From the IMG/VR virus record IMGVR_UViG_3300036985_006490, positions 98,813 to 162,812 of that record: a stretch of DNA of 64,000 nt; one strand, written 5' to 3'. The notes below the pieces were generated by a model. It searched no databases. It had not been told where the DNA came from and was given only the letters and a program-made list of their open reading frames with translations. Source of the stretch: a virus. This document shows, in pieces, positions 54,151 through 62,316 of the stretch (positions within the stretch are counted from its first letter, which is position 1; the number at the start of each line of letters is the position of its first letter). The translations under genes were made by a program, and so were the position numbers.

Positions 54151-55574
54151 CACTTCATTATTACGTTTATAAACCTTGTATTTGGATATAATGACTCATC
54201 AACATTCACTAACTCAGTTACGTTTAATATTTTATTATACCCTTCTTCTTTATAATTTATTTTCTTTTGTTGCATTTCCGTAACAAATCTTCTTTCATTC
54301 CTTGCGGTAGTTTCACCTTTAGCCCATTTACCATTAACATACCCTTCGTCATCATGGTATATACAATCAAAAGAACATTCTCTCCGATAAGGTAAAACTA
54401 AATCTTTTACTTCAATATCTTCATTTACAAATATAGTATTATTATTGTATAATTCACACTCATTCACTAAATCTTTATCCGATACATTGAAATTATAATG
54501 AAGCACTAAATCATTATTATCTTCAAAAATTGAATTTACGTCATCAAAAAACCTATTGTAGATTTTGACTTCGGCAATCTTACCTTTTAAGAAAACACCA
54601 GTGAGAGTACACACTCCAAGGAGTATTGCTTTGACTGCATCATGAGTCTTTAATTTTTTATCAATGTGTAATGGTATTGATTCTTTAACTCCATTTACGT
54701 TGTAATTTAAGTCATTATTAATGTAAAGGTATGAATCTCCATTTTCTGAGTCATATGTCACAGTTACCCATGTCCATTCATTCTCAAATCTTTTTGCGTA
54801 ATTATAATGATGTTTATCGTCCCTATCATAAACTATTGAAGTTACTGCCCTTGAGTTATTAAAAGAAATACCCCAATTGTGACTACCATCTTTTCTAATC
54901 AATGGGTATTCAATAAACTTTTTTTCTTCATCTCCAACCAACCAAATTGGTACTTTTTCGGGTTGTTGATCGGCATTAAATAAGATTGATATGGTGTGGT
55001 CTTGGTGTAAACAAGAACTAATTTCTCGATTTGTCCTTAATGCCAAAAATGAATCTTGTCCGTTGAATTCTGCAACTCTTCTATTTTCAGATTTTTTGAA
55101 GATTTTATATGTTGTTAATCCTTCATAGTATGCCCTCCAAAACAAATCATCATCTTCTTGACCCCAATCCCAATAGTCATTTGAATATCCGTTTGTTTTT
55201 TCAACTTGGTCTTTAGTGAATAAAATTACTCCTCCAAAATATTGTTCGTATCCAAGTTTATATTCGTATTTTGATAATTTGGTTGCAATGTGGACAGGAT
55301 TATCACCTGGATAAGAGTAGTCACAATTATCATCATGAGGAACCATATCGACATCATGCCAAGCGATATAATCACAACCATCTTCAAAGGCCTGATGTGC
55401 CGCAATATTTTTCATCGATCCTCTGTTGAACAACTTATCATCAACTTGATGACCCACATAAAACTTATGAGGGATATCCATTTTATTTAGGTGTTCTGTT
55501 AGGCGAGGTATTAACTCTTCGATGTGTTCTTTTCTATTTCTGTATGGTATACAGATTCCTAATTTTGGTTTCAT
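54150..55574 (-). CDS. fusion: GT7 (beta-1,4-galactosyltransferase-like) + LamG
   Basis: A 474-residue protein. Residues 1-175 show the GT7 signature: GICIPYRNRKEHIEEL, KLFNRGSMKNIAAHQA, AWHDVDMVPHDD (DVD metal site), YFGGVILFTKDQVEKTNGYS and WDWGQEDDDLFWR. The remainder (about 185-430) is a LamG-like module (RAVTSIVYDRDD, WTWVTVTYDSENGDSYLYIN, KIAEVKIYNRFFDD), after which GT7-like C-terminal blocks resume (YRRECSFDCIYHDDEGYVNG). LamG therefore seems inserted within the GT7 fold near its end. It probably transfers a hexose to a glycan or protein. Confidence 0.75.
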   Translation of the reverse strand: MKPKLGICIPYRNRKEHIEELIPRLTEHLNKMDIPHKFYVGHQVDDKLFNRGSMKNIAAHQAFEDGCDYIAWHDVDMVPHDDNCDYSYPGDNPVHIATKLSKYEYKLGYEQYFGGVILFTKDQVEKTNGYSNDYWDWGQEDDDLFWRAYYEGLTTYKIFKKSENRRVAEFNGQDSFLALRTNREISSCLHQDHTISILFNADQQPEKVPIWLVGDEEKKFIEYPLIRKDGSHNWGISFNNSRAVTSIVYDRDDKHHYNYAKRFENEWTWVTVTYDSENGDSYLYINNDLNYNVNGVKESIPLHIDKKLKTHDAVKAILLGVCTLTGVFLKGKIAEVKIYNRFFDDVNSIFEDNNDLVLHYNFNVSDKDLVNECELYNNNTIFVNEDIEVKDLVLPYRRECSFDCIYHDDEGYVNGKWAKGETTARNERRFVTEMQQKKINYKEEGYNKILNVTELVNVDESLYPNTRFINVIMK

Positions 55575-57016
55575 ATTCCTACGTTAATGTGTATAATATT
55601 ATCGACAGTTTCCTTACCGAATTCTCTAAATTTACAAGTCGAAAGACCATTACTTTCGATTTTATTACTGTTAATCAAAACTTCATTATGAAACCGTAAC
55701 TGATTGAATCTTGTAGTTTGGCTTTTCCATCCACCGTTTTCATATCCATTTTCCTGATGTGGCAATAGTTTAAACGTAGATTCTCTACGGTGTGGAATCT
55801 TAATTTCTTTGTAGTTGTCGAATGTAATTCCAACTATTTCACAATTATAAATCCATCCATTATTTCTTTTTTCACTCAAATCTATCAATTGATAGCCTTT
55901 TATGAATTTAGCATCATAATATGAAATTAGTTTATAGTCAGATCTATAGTTTCCGAAATTTTGTGCCAATCCAAAAAATTGATTTTTGGATATTTCTTCG
56001 ATTTCATCTTCCTCCAAGATGTCATTGAATACCGCAAAAGAACTTATCGTCCCTTTGAAATAGTTATTATCTTTTTCTCTGTGTGGATTTCCACAACCTA
56101 AATAAAAATGAGACTCTTTCGAATAGTCATAAAAAGTTCCAATTCTTTTTGCTCCAACAAGTTTTCCATTTTGATACATTGAAAATTCTTTTTCATTCTT
56201 ATCTATAGTAATCGTGATGTTTGTTTTGAAATTGGGTAAGATGTCACTGTGAATGAAAACTACTCTCTTATTGTCAGTGAATATTTGAAAAGTATACCTC
56301 CTATATGAATTATAAGTTATGGTACAATCATAACCAGGTATAGAAAATACTGACATAATATCTTCATCTTTATCTTTGTCCAATTCCAAATCATCGGGGC
56401 AAAAAGAAACAAAAATTGTTATTTTTCCGTCAGGATTATAACTTGTTTGATTTATGAAATCAAAAATATTTGGTGATTTAACATACGCATTTTTACCATT
56501 GAACTTCAAAGCCGCGGTGTTTCCTCCATCCAATCTGATTTGTTTACTATTTAAAGGAACTTTGGATTGTTCGCATCTATACAATAAATCATCGTCTTCG
56601 TACCCCCACCCCCAATAATTGTTAGAATAACCGTTAATTTCTTCAAATGTTTTTATGGGAAATAAGGTTACACCACCAAAATATTGGTCGAATACAATTC
56701 TATTAAAATCTTCAGTTCCTATAAGATTGGTCGCCAAATGAAGAGGAATATCACTGTATGAATAATCCACTTTCTCAGGCAACATATCTAAATCATGAAA
56801 AACAACATAATCACATCCAAGTTTCTTCGCATAAATTGCACCGACATTTAATAATTTTCCCCTATTAAAACTCTTTTCATTATCTTGTTCCACAATAATT
56901 AGAGAATAGTCAATACCAGATTCAGACAGATATTCAGTAATATGACTTTTGAATTTTACCAAGTCAAAATATCTATCCCGATAGGGCACAATTATTCCTA
57001 ACTTGTGATTATCCAT
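55571..57016 (-). CDS. fusion: GT7 (beta-1,4-galactosyltransferase-like) + LamG (second copy)
   Basis: A 481-residue paralogue of its downstream neighbour. GT7 motifs: GIIVPYRDRYFDLV, KSFNRGKLLNVGAIYA, VFHDLDMLPEKV (DLD), YFGGVTLFPIKTF, NGYSNNYWGWGYEDDDLLYR. The LamG part (about 200-400) has CTITYNSYRRYTFQIF, NITITIDKNEKEFSMYQNG and HFYLGCGNPHREKDNN. The end again resumes with HRRESTFKLLPHQENGYENG. WGWGYEDDD is the classical acceptor/catalytic motif of beta-4-galactosyltransferases. It overlaps both neighbours. Confidence 0.75.
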   Translation of the reverse strand: MDNHKLGIIVPYRDRYFDLVKFKSHITEYLSESGIDYSLIIVEQDNEKSFNRGKLLNVGAIYAKKLGCDYVVFHDLDMLPEKVDYSYSDIPLHLATNLIGTEDFNRIVFDQYFGGVTLFPIKTFEEINGYSNNYWGWGYEDDDLLYRCEQSKVPLNSKQIRLDGGNTAALKFNGKNAYVKSPNIFDFINQTSYNPDGKITIFVSFCPDDLELDKDKDEDIMSVFSIPGYDCTITYNSYRRYTFQIFTDNKRVVFIHSDILPNFKTNITITIDKNEKEFSMYQNGKLVGAKRIGTFYDYSKESHFYLGCGNPHREKDNNYFKGTISSFAVFNDILEEDEIEEISKNQFFGLAQNFGNYRSDYKLISYYDAKFIKGYQLIDLSEKRNNGWIYNCEIVGITFDNYKEIKIPHRRESTFKLLPHQENGYENGGWKSQTTRFNQLRFHNEVLINSNKIESNGLSTCKFREFGKETVDNIIHINVGI

Positions 57017-57212
57017 CTATGGTTGGGTCTTTTGGTTTGATTGTATTATGAAATTCTGCCAAATAGTATTGTAGTCTTTGACTCCACTCATCTTTTTCAA
57101 TTTCTTCTACCCAAACAGTTAAAGCGTCCAATGTGTTTGCAATTTTTTCTAAGGCTTTAACTTTACGTTGTTCTAATAACAATTTTTCTTTTTCTTTATC
57201 TAATTCTGTCAT
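57009..57212 (-). CDS. short coiled-coil protein, 67 residues
   Basis: A 67-residue helical protein (LDKEKEKLLLEQRKVKALEK, then IANTLDALTVWVEEIEKDEW). The heptad-like spacing in the first 40 residues suggests a coiled coil. It overlaps the GT7 gene by eight bases and the DIDEF glycosyltransferase gene by four, so it is part of the operon. No family recognised. Confidence 0.55.
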   Translation of the reverse strand: MTELDKEKEKLLLEQRKVKALEKIANTLDALTVWVEEIEKDEWSQRLQYYLAEFHNTIKPKDPTIDG

Positions 57213-58066
57213 ATCGAAGTTATTTTGTTTATTAAATTATTCCATTTTCTATATCTTTTGAATTCATCGTATCCTGATGATTCTTCAATCATAAACTCTT
57301 CATTATTCAAATCTATTAAAAATTTAGATTTTTCCAACTCTTTATACATTCTCATGTACTCATCTGAATATGAATAATCTTTATTGGTATCTGCAACTTT
57401 TTTTATTCTATCTATTGAGGTTTCATCCCACTTAAAATGATGAACTTGTACTGAATGAGTATTAATTGGAGCAATTAACGGGTGTCCCCATCCTTGCCAT
57501 CTCCAAGTAGTATGTTCGTCAATTTTGGCATAATGTTGTCCGTTGGTTACCGTTACCCATCCTCTCATAACACAAACTTTATTTGGACAAGCATAACTCA
57601 TCGGGTATCTAAAAAATCCCATAACAGGAAATTGTTCCCAAATACTTTCATTTTCATCGATTTTTGGGAATGTTCCTCCATTACCAATTCTGTCTATGAA
57701 ACCACCTCGGACAATATCCCATCCGTTAAACTCACAATCTAATATAAGTCTTTGTAAATTATCTTTTGGATACAAGTGAAATTCATCTATGTCTGCAACG
57801 ACCCACCAATCATTTTTATATGTTGATTTAACTTCATTGTACAGGTTAGTTACCATCTCCCAATCAAAATTATGATGGAAAACTTCCTTTACAACACTAA
57901 CATTTTCATACCCTACTATAAGATTCTTTACTTCATCACTTATGTTTGAATGTAAATCTGAATTGTAACAAACAATCTGAATCTCATCTACATACTTTTG
58001 ATAATGTTTAATAAAATGTGGTAGTAAATTAATCCCATGTCCTATGACTGTAACCAATCTTATCAT
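57209..58066 (-). CDS. GT92/GT2-like glycosyltransferase
   Basis: About 285 residues. It starts MIRLVTVIGHGINLLPHFIKHY, typical of GT92-like enzymes that begin with a short acceptor-facing loop. The DxD is in WWVVADIDEFHLYPKD. HHFKWDETSIDRIKKV is the downstream His-containing motif of the family, and AKIDEHTTWRWQGWGHPL precedes it. A TTG at 58075 gives three more codons, but ATG at 58066 forms an ATGA overlap with the epimerase gene. Confidence 0.7.
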   Translation of the reverse strand: MIRLVTVIGHGINLLPHFIKHYQKYVDEIQIVCYNSDLHSNISDEVKNLIVGYENVSVVKEVFHHNFDWEMVTNLYNEVKSTYKNDWWVVADIDEFHLYPKDNLQRLILDCEFNGWDIVRGGFIDRIGNGGTFPKIDENESIWEQFPVMGFFRYPMSYACPNKVCVMRGWVTVTNGQHYAKIDEHTTWRWQGWGHPLIAPINTHSVQVHHFKWDETSIDRIKKVADTNKDYSYSDEYMRMYKELEKSKFLIDLNNEEFMIEESSGYDEFKRYRKWNNLINKITSI

Positions 58067-59055
58067 TTTTTCCAAAAACTATAAATTCCCTTATCTAATT
58101 CATAATCACTCCAAATAAATCTCTCTCTCATTGGTTGTTTCTGTGCCCAATCCCACATTTTAGTTAATCCTTCTTTCAAAGAAGTTTCATGTTTGAATCC
58201 TAAAATGTCCACAGACTTTTGAAATGTTGGTATTGAATGTTTGACTTCATGTCTACCCTCCAAGTGGGCAATATCCCCATCCCCTATAACTTCTCGTAAA
58301 ATTTTAGAAACATCTTTAATCGATATTTCTTCTACCCCACCCAAGTTAATAATCTCCTTTGATGCTTCGGGTCTTACCGCAGCATTCCATAATGGTTCAA
58401 GAGAATCATCAATGAAAGAGAATGCCCGAGTTTGTTCACCATCACCAAAAATGGTCATTGGTTTCCCAATCATATGTTGATACATCCAAATACCTAATAC
58501 ATTTCGGTATTTATCCCAAATGTTTTGTTTAACACCATAAACATTATGTGGACGAATAATACACCAATCTAATCCATGTTGCTCTCCAGCAATTTGAATG
58601 TCCATTTCACATCCATACTTTGCAACTCCATATGGGTCAATTGGTTTTGGTACTTGATTTTCATCAAAAATCCCACCATATCCGTGTCCGTATACTGCAA
58701 GAGTAGATGTAAAAATTAAACGCTTTACATCATGTTTAATACATTCATTAATAACATTTGCAGTCGCAACTAAGTTATTTTCATAATTATATTTTCTGAT
58801 GAATGGAGATAGTCCTTCAGCAGCATAGGCGGCAAGATGATATACAAAATCTGGTTTAAATGTTTTAAAAATTTCTGATAATTCATCAGATTTACAATCA
58901 ATATTAAAAAATTTAACGTTTGAATGAACATTTTCAATGTATCCCCCACTTAAGTTATCTACACCTATTATTTCAACATCTGATTTATTTTCAATTATCC
59001 AATCAGCAAGTCTAGACCCTAAAAGACCGGCAACTCCTGTAATTAATACTTTCAT
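58063..59055 (-). CDS. UDP-glucose 4-epimerase-like extended SDR
   Basis: A 330-residue SDR: LITGVAGLLGSRLADWII, VDNLSGGYIENV, VYHLAAYAAEGLSPFI, IFTSTLAVYGHGYGG (catalytic Thr/Ser region), DPYGVAKYGCEMDI (YxxxK) and RPHNVYGVKQNIWDKYRNV. The VDNLSGG and N-x-YG-x-x-Q/R blocks are those of GalE-like UDP-hexose epimerases. It could supply UDP-galactose for the GT7-like enzymes nearby; that link is inferred. It overlaps the methyltransferase gene by four bases. Confidence 0.75.
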   Translation of the reverse strand: MKVLITGVAGLLGSRLADWIIENKSDVEIIGVDNLSGGYIENVHSNVKFFNIDCKSDELSEIFKTFKPDFVYHLAAYAAEGLSPFIRKYNYENNLVATANVINECIKHDVKRLIFTSTLAVYGHGYGGIFDENQVPKPIDPYGVAKYGCEMDIQIAGEQHGLDWCIIRPHNVYGVKQNIWDKYRNVLGIWMYQHMIGKPMTIFGDGEQTRAFSFIDDSLEPLWNAAVRPEASKEIINLGGVEEISIKDVSKILREVIGDGDIAHLEGRHEVKHSIPTFQKSVDILGFKHETSLKEGLTKMWDWAQKQPMRERFIWSDYELDKGIYSFWKK

Positions 59056-59780
59056 ATTTTTTTATTTATTATTGTTATTCCACTCGAAGAAGGCTTATCT
59101 TTTAATATACGGAAATTATGTAGATTTATCAAGTTCCATTCAGGACTTTGTTGTAACTCTTGAACCAATTTAGATGGCCCATCAAATGAATGATGGTCTT
59201 TTTTTGAATCCTCTGAAACAATCAAACTTTTTTCATAGTTTTCATCAGTATCGTGTAAAACTATCACTCCGTTATCGGAAATAATTTTTGAATATAATTC
59301 GAAATCTGTTTTAACCCCTTCATATGAATGATCTCCATCAATGAATAAAAAATCTATTTTGATATCTTGTCTAACAAAAAAATCATAGTAAGCATCTACC
59401 GATGTAGATTTAATTAAACGAGGATAAAATGTGGTTCTAAAAAATGAATTCTCATCTTCAATGTCAGTTGGTCCTCCAACCCCATTACAAGCATCAACTA
59501 AATAAGTAACCCCAATATCCCCCCAATTATAATCAGGATTTCCTTCGAATATTTTTTGATTATGTAAATCAATCCTTGCTTGAGTTATTATTCTTGGTAT
59601 AAATCCACCACCTGAACCAATACAAACACAAACTTTTGTCCTCATGTGTTGAATCAAAGAATATACTATCAATCCATCCCCCAAATGTGATTTAGTTGCA
59701 CCATGCGTCCATAGGTATGGAACTAACTCTCCATCGTTTGCGGTTATGTATTTTTCAATATAGGGTTGATTTGTAATCAT
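59052..59780 (-). CDS. class I SAM-dependent methyltransferase
   Basis: A 242-residue Methyltransf_24-like protein: VCVCIGSGGGFIPRIIT (motif I, GSGGGF), then LVDACNGVGGP, IDFLFIDGDHSYEGVKTDFE and DNGVIVLHDTDEN. The IDGDHSYEGV motif is typical of macrocin-O-methyltransferase-like and CmcI-like enzymes in glycan clusters. A small stretch of 14 bases separates it from the upstream GT gene. Confidence 0.75.
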   Translation of the reverse strand: MITNQPYIEKYITANDGELVPYLWTHGATKSHLGDGLIVYSLIQHMRTKVCVCIGSGGGFIPRIITQARIDLHNQKIFEGNPDYNWGDIGVTYLVDACNGVGGPTDIEDENSFFRTTFYPRLIKSTSVDAYYDFFVRQDIKIDFLFIDGDHSYEGVKTDFELYSKIISDNGVIVLHDTDENYEKSLIVSEDSKKDHHSFDGPSKLVQELQQSPEWNLINLHNFRILKDKPSSSGITIINKKI

Positions 59781-59794
59781 GAAAATAATTAAGA

Positions 59795-60463
59795 TTATTT
59801 ACTCTTTTTTTGAATGTTTGCTTCCAAATTCTTACCATACGCATAGGTTCCAATGTGGTAGATTTCATTACTTAAGTTCATATCCACTTTGACTTGATGT
59901 CCAACCTTATTCAATTTCTTAAACAGTGTAAAATCTTCTCCTCCCCAGTCATTAGTCTTTGGTTGGTAGGTATATTCAAAATACGGTTTTTCTAATTTTT
60001 TAAACAGTTCTGTTTTCATTAAAACACAACCCATTCCAATTGCTTCAACTGTAACTAAATCATCTTCAGATTGTATGGGTATCCAACTCTCAAAATCGTT
60101 GGTGTCAGTAAATGCAACAGATTTGAATGGGGAAGCCCTTTTCATATAATTGCAAGCCACAATATCTTGTTTATGTGCAAGTAACCTCAATAAAGTTGTT
60201 GGGGGGAACATCATATCACTGTCCAACCAAAGTACCCATTCAGATTTCATTGCAATGGCTTGACCAATCAGGTTCTCTCTTTGATTGATTAGTATGGTTG
60301 ATGCGTCAAAAAAAAGGTGTACATCAATTCCCATCTGAGTGGTAGTTTTTATTAAATTTCCAAGTGAAAGTGAAAAATGAGAATACACAGTGTCCCTCGT
60401 TGGAACCAATATGGAAACCGATGTAGGTATTCCTTCCCATATTGTATTTGTGTAGACACTCAT
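59795..60463 (-). CDS. GT-A family glycosyltransferase (phage GT2-like)
   Basis: A 222-residue transferase: SVSILVPTRDTVYSHFS, NQRENLIGQAIAM, WVLWLDSDMMFPPTTLLRL (DxD), IVACNYMKRASPF, EAIGMGCVLMKTELF and NDWGGEDFTLFKKLNKVG (acidic ED catalytic motif). This compact arrangement is seen in many phage-encoded GT2-like proteins. It overlaps the next upstream gene by four bases. Confidence 0.8.
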   Translation of the reverse strand: MSVYTNTIWEGIPTSVSILVPTRDTVYSHFSLSLGNLIKTTTQMGIDVHLFFDASTILINQRENLIGQAIAMKSEWVLWLDSDMMFPPTTLLRLLAHKQDIVACNYMKRASPFKSVAFTDTNDFESWIPIQSEDDLVTVEAIGMGCVLMKTELFKKLEKPYFEYTYQPKTNDWGGEDFTLFKKLNKVGHQVKVDMNLSNEIYHIGTYAYGKNLEANIQKKSK

Positions 60464-60906
60464 TTCACACCAGAAATTTTAGAAGTATCCATTTCAGATT
60501 CGGTTATTGTCTCATTAATAGTTTTAATGAGTTCTTTTGTCCGTTTCATCACTAACTTAAAATCTACCACCGGTAAATTACTAATAATTGAAAAAGTTTC
60601 TTTGGAATATTTACCTTCTAAAAGTATTTCAACCGCGGCTCTTCTTGAAAATTTTTCAACAGTTGCCCATCTACTATAGTCAGAATCATTATTCAACAAC
60701 TTTTGTAAATTTTCATTGTCTTGTTTTTTCAAAATATTTTCCATAATACTAATTTCTTCAATTGAATCATTAGTTTTTGGTGTGTGTTTTAATTGATTAT
60801 ATCTATCGATAAAGTTTATCAATTTTTCCTTATCATATTCAATCCCTGACCACACAATATGTTTTAATTCATACTCAGATAAAAAATTTTTGTAATCAAA
60901 ATTCAT
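60460..60906 (-). CDS. phage protein of unknown function, 148 residues
   Basis: A 148-residue mostly helical protein (FLSEYELKHIVWSGIEYDKE, FSRRAAVEILLEGKYSKETF, VMKRTKELIKTINE). No motif recognised. It is the first gene of the 44-kb minus-strand array. A 20-base palindrome lies immediately upstream of its ATG. Being promoter-proximal, it might be regulatory or part of an unrelated phage function. Confidence 0.5.
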   Translation of the reverse strand: MNFDYKNFLSEYELKHIVWSGIEYDKEKLINFIDRYNQLKHTPKTNDSIEEISIMENILKKQDNENLQKLLNNDSDYSRWATVEKFSRRAAVEILLEGKYSKETFSIISNLPVVDFKLVMKRTKELIKTINETITESEMDTSKISGVK

Positions 60907-60909
60907 AAT

Positions 60910-60929
60910 TATATTTTTATAAAAATATA
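60910..60929. promoter_or_regulatory. perfect 20-bp AT palindrome upstream of the minus-strand glycan array
   Basis: Positions 60910-60929 read the same on both strands, and end three bases before the ATG at 60906. It could be an operator or a hairpin over the ribosome-binding region. All 20 bases are A/T, and chance is a real possibility. The rest of 60907-61048 is AT-rich with no gene and no other recognised site. Confidence 0.35.
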
Positions 60930-61048
60930 CAAAATATAATTACTTTTCTGAAGATTAGTGGAGATAATATAATGAAATATTTCAGATGATTAAGATTATT
61001 ATATAACTCATATCACTTATAAATATATTTTTTTATCTTATTAAATTA

Positions 61049-61981
61049 TTATAAAGGGTCGCAAACACTTCCATTACAGAAGTATAAACCTAATATCTCT
61101 CCACTCGAGTTTATTTCCGCTATTTGGAATGGTCCAGTAGCAGTATCGGTCGATACGTTAGAATACGCTATAAACCCTGCTCCCGATATTCCATAAATAA
61201 AATCTCCTATGGTAAGTCCTGCGTATGTATCATCAGCACTCGTTAGGGTCGTTATATTATAGTTCGTAGTACAATAGTCCGAACAAGTCGCTCTCACCGC
61301 TCCGTGAGTATAAATTGTTGGATACGGAGTTGAACTTGGTGTTGATGCTGGTGGTGTTGATGATGGTGTTGATGCTGGTGTTGATGCTGGTGTTGATGCT
61401 GGTGTTGATGCTGGTGTTGATGCTGGTGTTGACGGTGGAGTTACAGATGGAGTTGGTGTTGGTGAAGCACATACTCCGAATACTGACATTGCTCCGTCAG
61501 TTCCAACTTGAAATACTTCTGACTTACTAATTGAACCATACCACTGGTCACCACCATTATATTTGTTTGCATTTATGAATGTTGTAGCACTGTATATTGC
61601 TAATCCATAAGTTACTGCCGCTTCTTGGAATGAAATTATACCCGACTGTGGAACATAAACAGTTCTAGAAGTAGTAGTTCCCGTACAAAAATTAGTATCT
61701 GATGTGAATCCTGACACTCCATTAGAAGTACCTAAAATCAATGCTGTGAATGTAAGCCCATCACAAGTATAATCATCAATGGTAGTTAATCCTCCCATGT
61801 CAGCAGATAAAGTTGTCTGACTACTTGCAGGAATTGCTGAAACCCCAAGAGCTTGAGGAGGTTCTCTAAGGGCTCCTAATATTCCATTAAGTGAAATATT
61901 AAACGTTGGAAGTGGGAATCCGAATGCGTCATAGACACACGACATTGCAATTTCAGATCCTGTGGCCGGAGTTAATCCCAT
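61049..61981 (-). CDS. Ser/Thr-Pro-rich virion fibre protein
   Basis: A 310-residue protein. Residues 1-73 are nearly the same as the whole 62010 protein (MGLTPATGSEIAMSCVYDAF, then SLNG and PPQALG). A central beta domain follows, then an S-T-P-A repeat linker (about residues 174-220). The C-terminal domain holds CSDYCTTNYNITTLTSADD and ends GLYFCNGSVCDPL. The linker is a fourth example of mucin-like sequence in the virion proteins of this window. Likely a fibre or decoration protein. Confidence 0.6.
   Translation of the reverse strand: MGLTPATGSEIAMSCVYDAFGFPLPTFNISLNGILGALREPPQALGVSAIPASSQTTLSADMGGLTTIDDYTCDGLTFTALILGTSNGVSGFTSDTNFCTGTTTSRTVYVPQSGIISFQEAAVTYGLAIYSATTFINANKYNGGDQWYGSISKSEVFQVGTDGAMSVFGVCASPTPTPSVTPPSTPASTPASTPASTPASTPASTPSSTPPASTPSSTPYPTIYTHGAVRATCSDYCTTNYNITTLTSADDTYAGLTIGDFIYGISGAGFIAYSNVSTDTATGPFQIAEINSSGEILGLYFCNGSVCDPL
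61371..61430 (-). repeat. 12-nt tandem repeat coding S-T-P-A units
   Basis: Five perfect copies of gatgctggtgtt in the linker of the 310-residue fibre protein, with degenerate copies beside them. Read on the minus strand they encode A-S-T-P units. Perfect identity suggests recent slippage expansion. Confidence 0.85.
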
Positions 61982-62009
61982 TTTTAATTATTGTTATGAA
62001 GGCATTATG

Positions 62010-62231
62010 TTAACAGATATAATCATCAGGTGTGGTTAATCCTCCCATATCTGCAGAAAGTGTTGTTGTAGTACCTGAAGGGATTGCAGTTACCCCGAGT
62101 GCTTGAGGAGGTTGCCTCAAAGACCCTAATGTCGCATTAAGTGATATATTTATTGTTGGAATTGGAAACCCAAATGCGTCATAGACACACGACATTGCAA
62201 TTTCAGATCCTGTGGCCGGAGTTAATCCCAT
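62010..62231 (-). CDS. short paralogue of the 310-residue fibre protein's N-terminus
   Basis: A 73-residue protein matching residues 1-73 of the neighbouring 61049 gene, from MGLTPATGSEIAMSCVYDAF through TTLSADMGGLTT. It ends in DDYIC with a stop where the longer copy continues DDYTCDGL. The upstream 'cccatttttaattattgt' context is also shared. It is either a complete small virion protein or a truncated duplicate. Confidence 0.55.
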   Translation of the reverse strand: MGLTPATGSEIAMSCVYDAFGFPIPTINISLNATLGSLRQPPQALGVTAIPSGTTTTLSADMGGLTTPDDYIC

Positions 62232-62263
62232 TTTTAATTATTATTATTATTATTTTTAAGTAT

Positions 62264-62299
62264 AGTCCCTATCTAATAATTATATATCAGATAGGGACT
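62264..62299. terminator. 11-bp perfect hairpin after the collagen-like fibre gene
   Basis: agtccctatct (62264-62274) and agatagggact (62289-62299) form a perfect 11-bp stem with a 14-base loop, 18 bases after the stop codon of the collagen-like gene on the minus strand. The stem is GC-richer than its surroundings. No long T-run follows in either direction, so it may work as a terminator or RNA-stability element. Confidence 0.6.
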
Positions 62300-62316
62300 T
62301 AATTGTATTTTTGATT

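Noticed and set aside
61018-61025. A TATAAATA element on the plus strand near 61 kb, and another at 2814
   Set aside because: Both point against the local genes, and several copies are expected by chance at this AT content.
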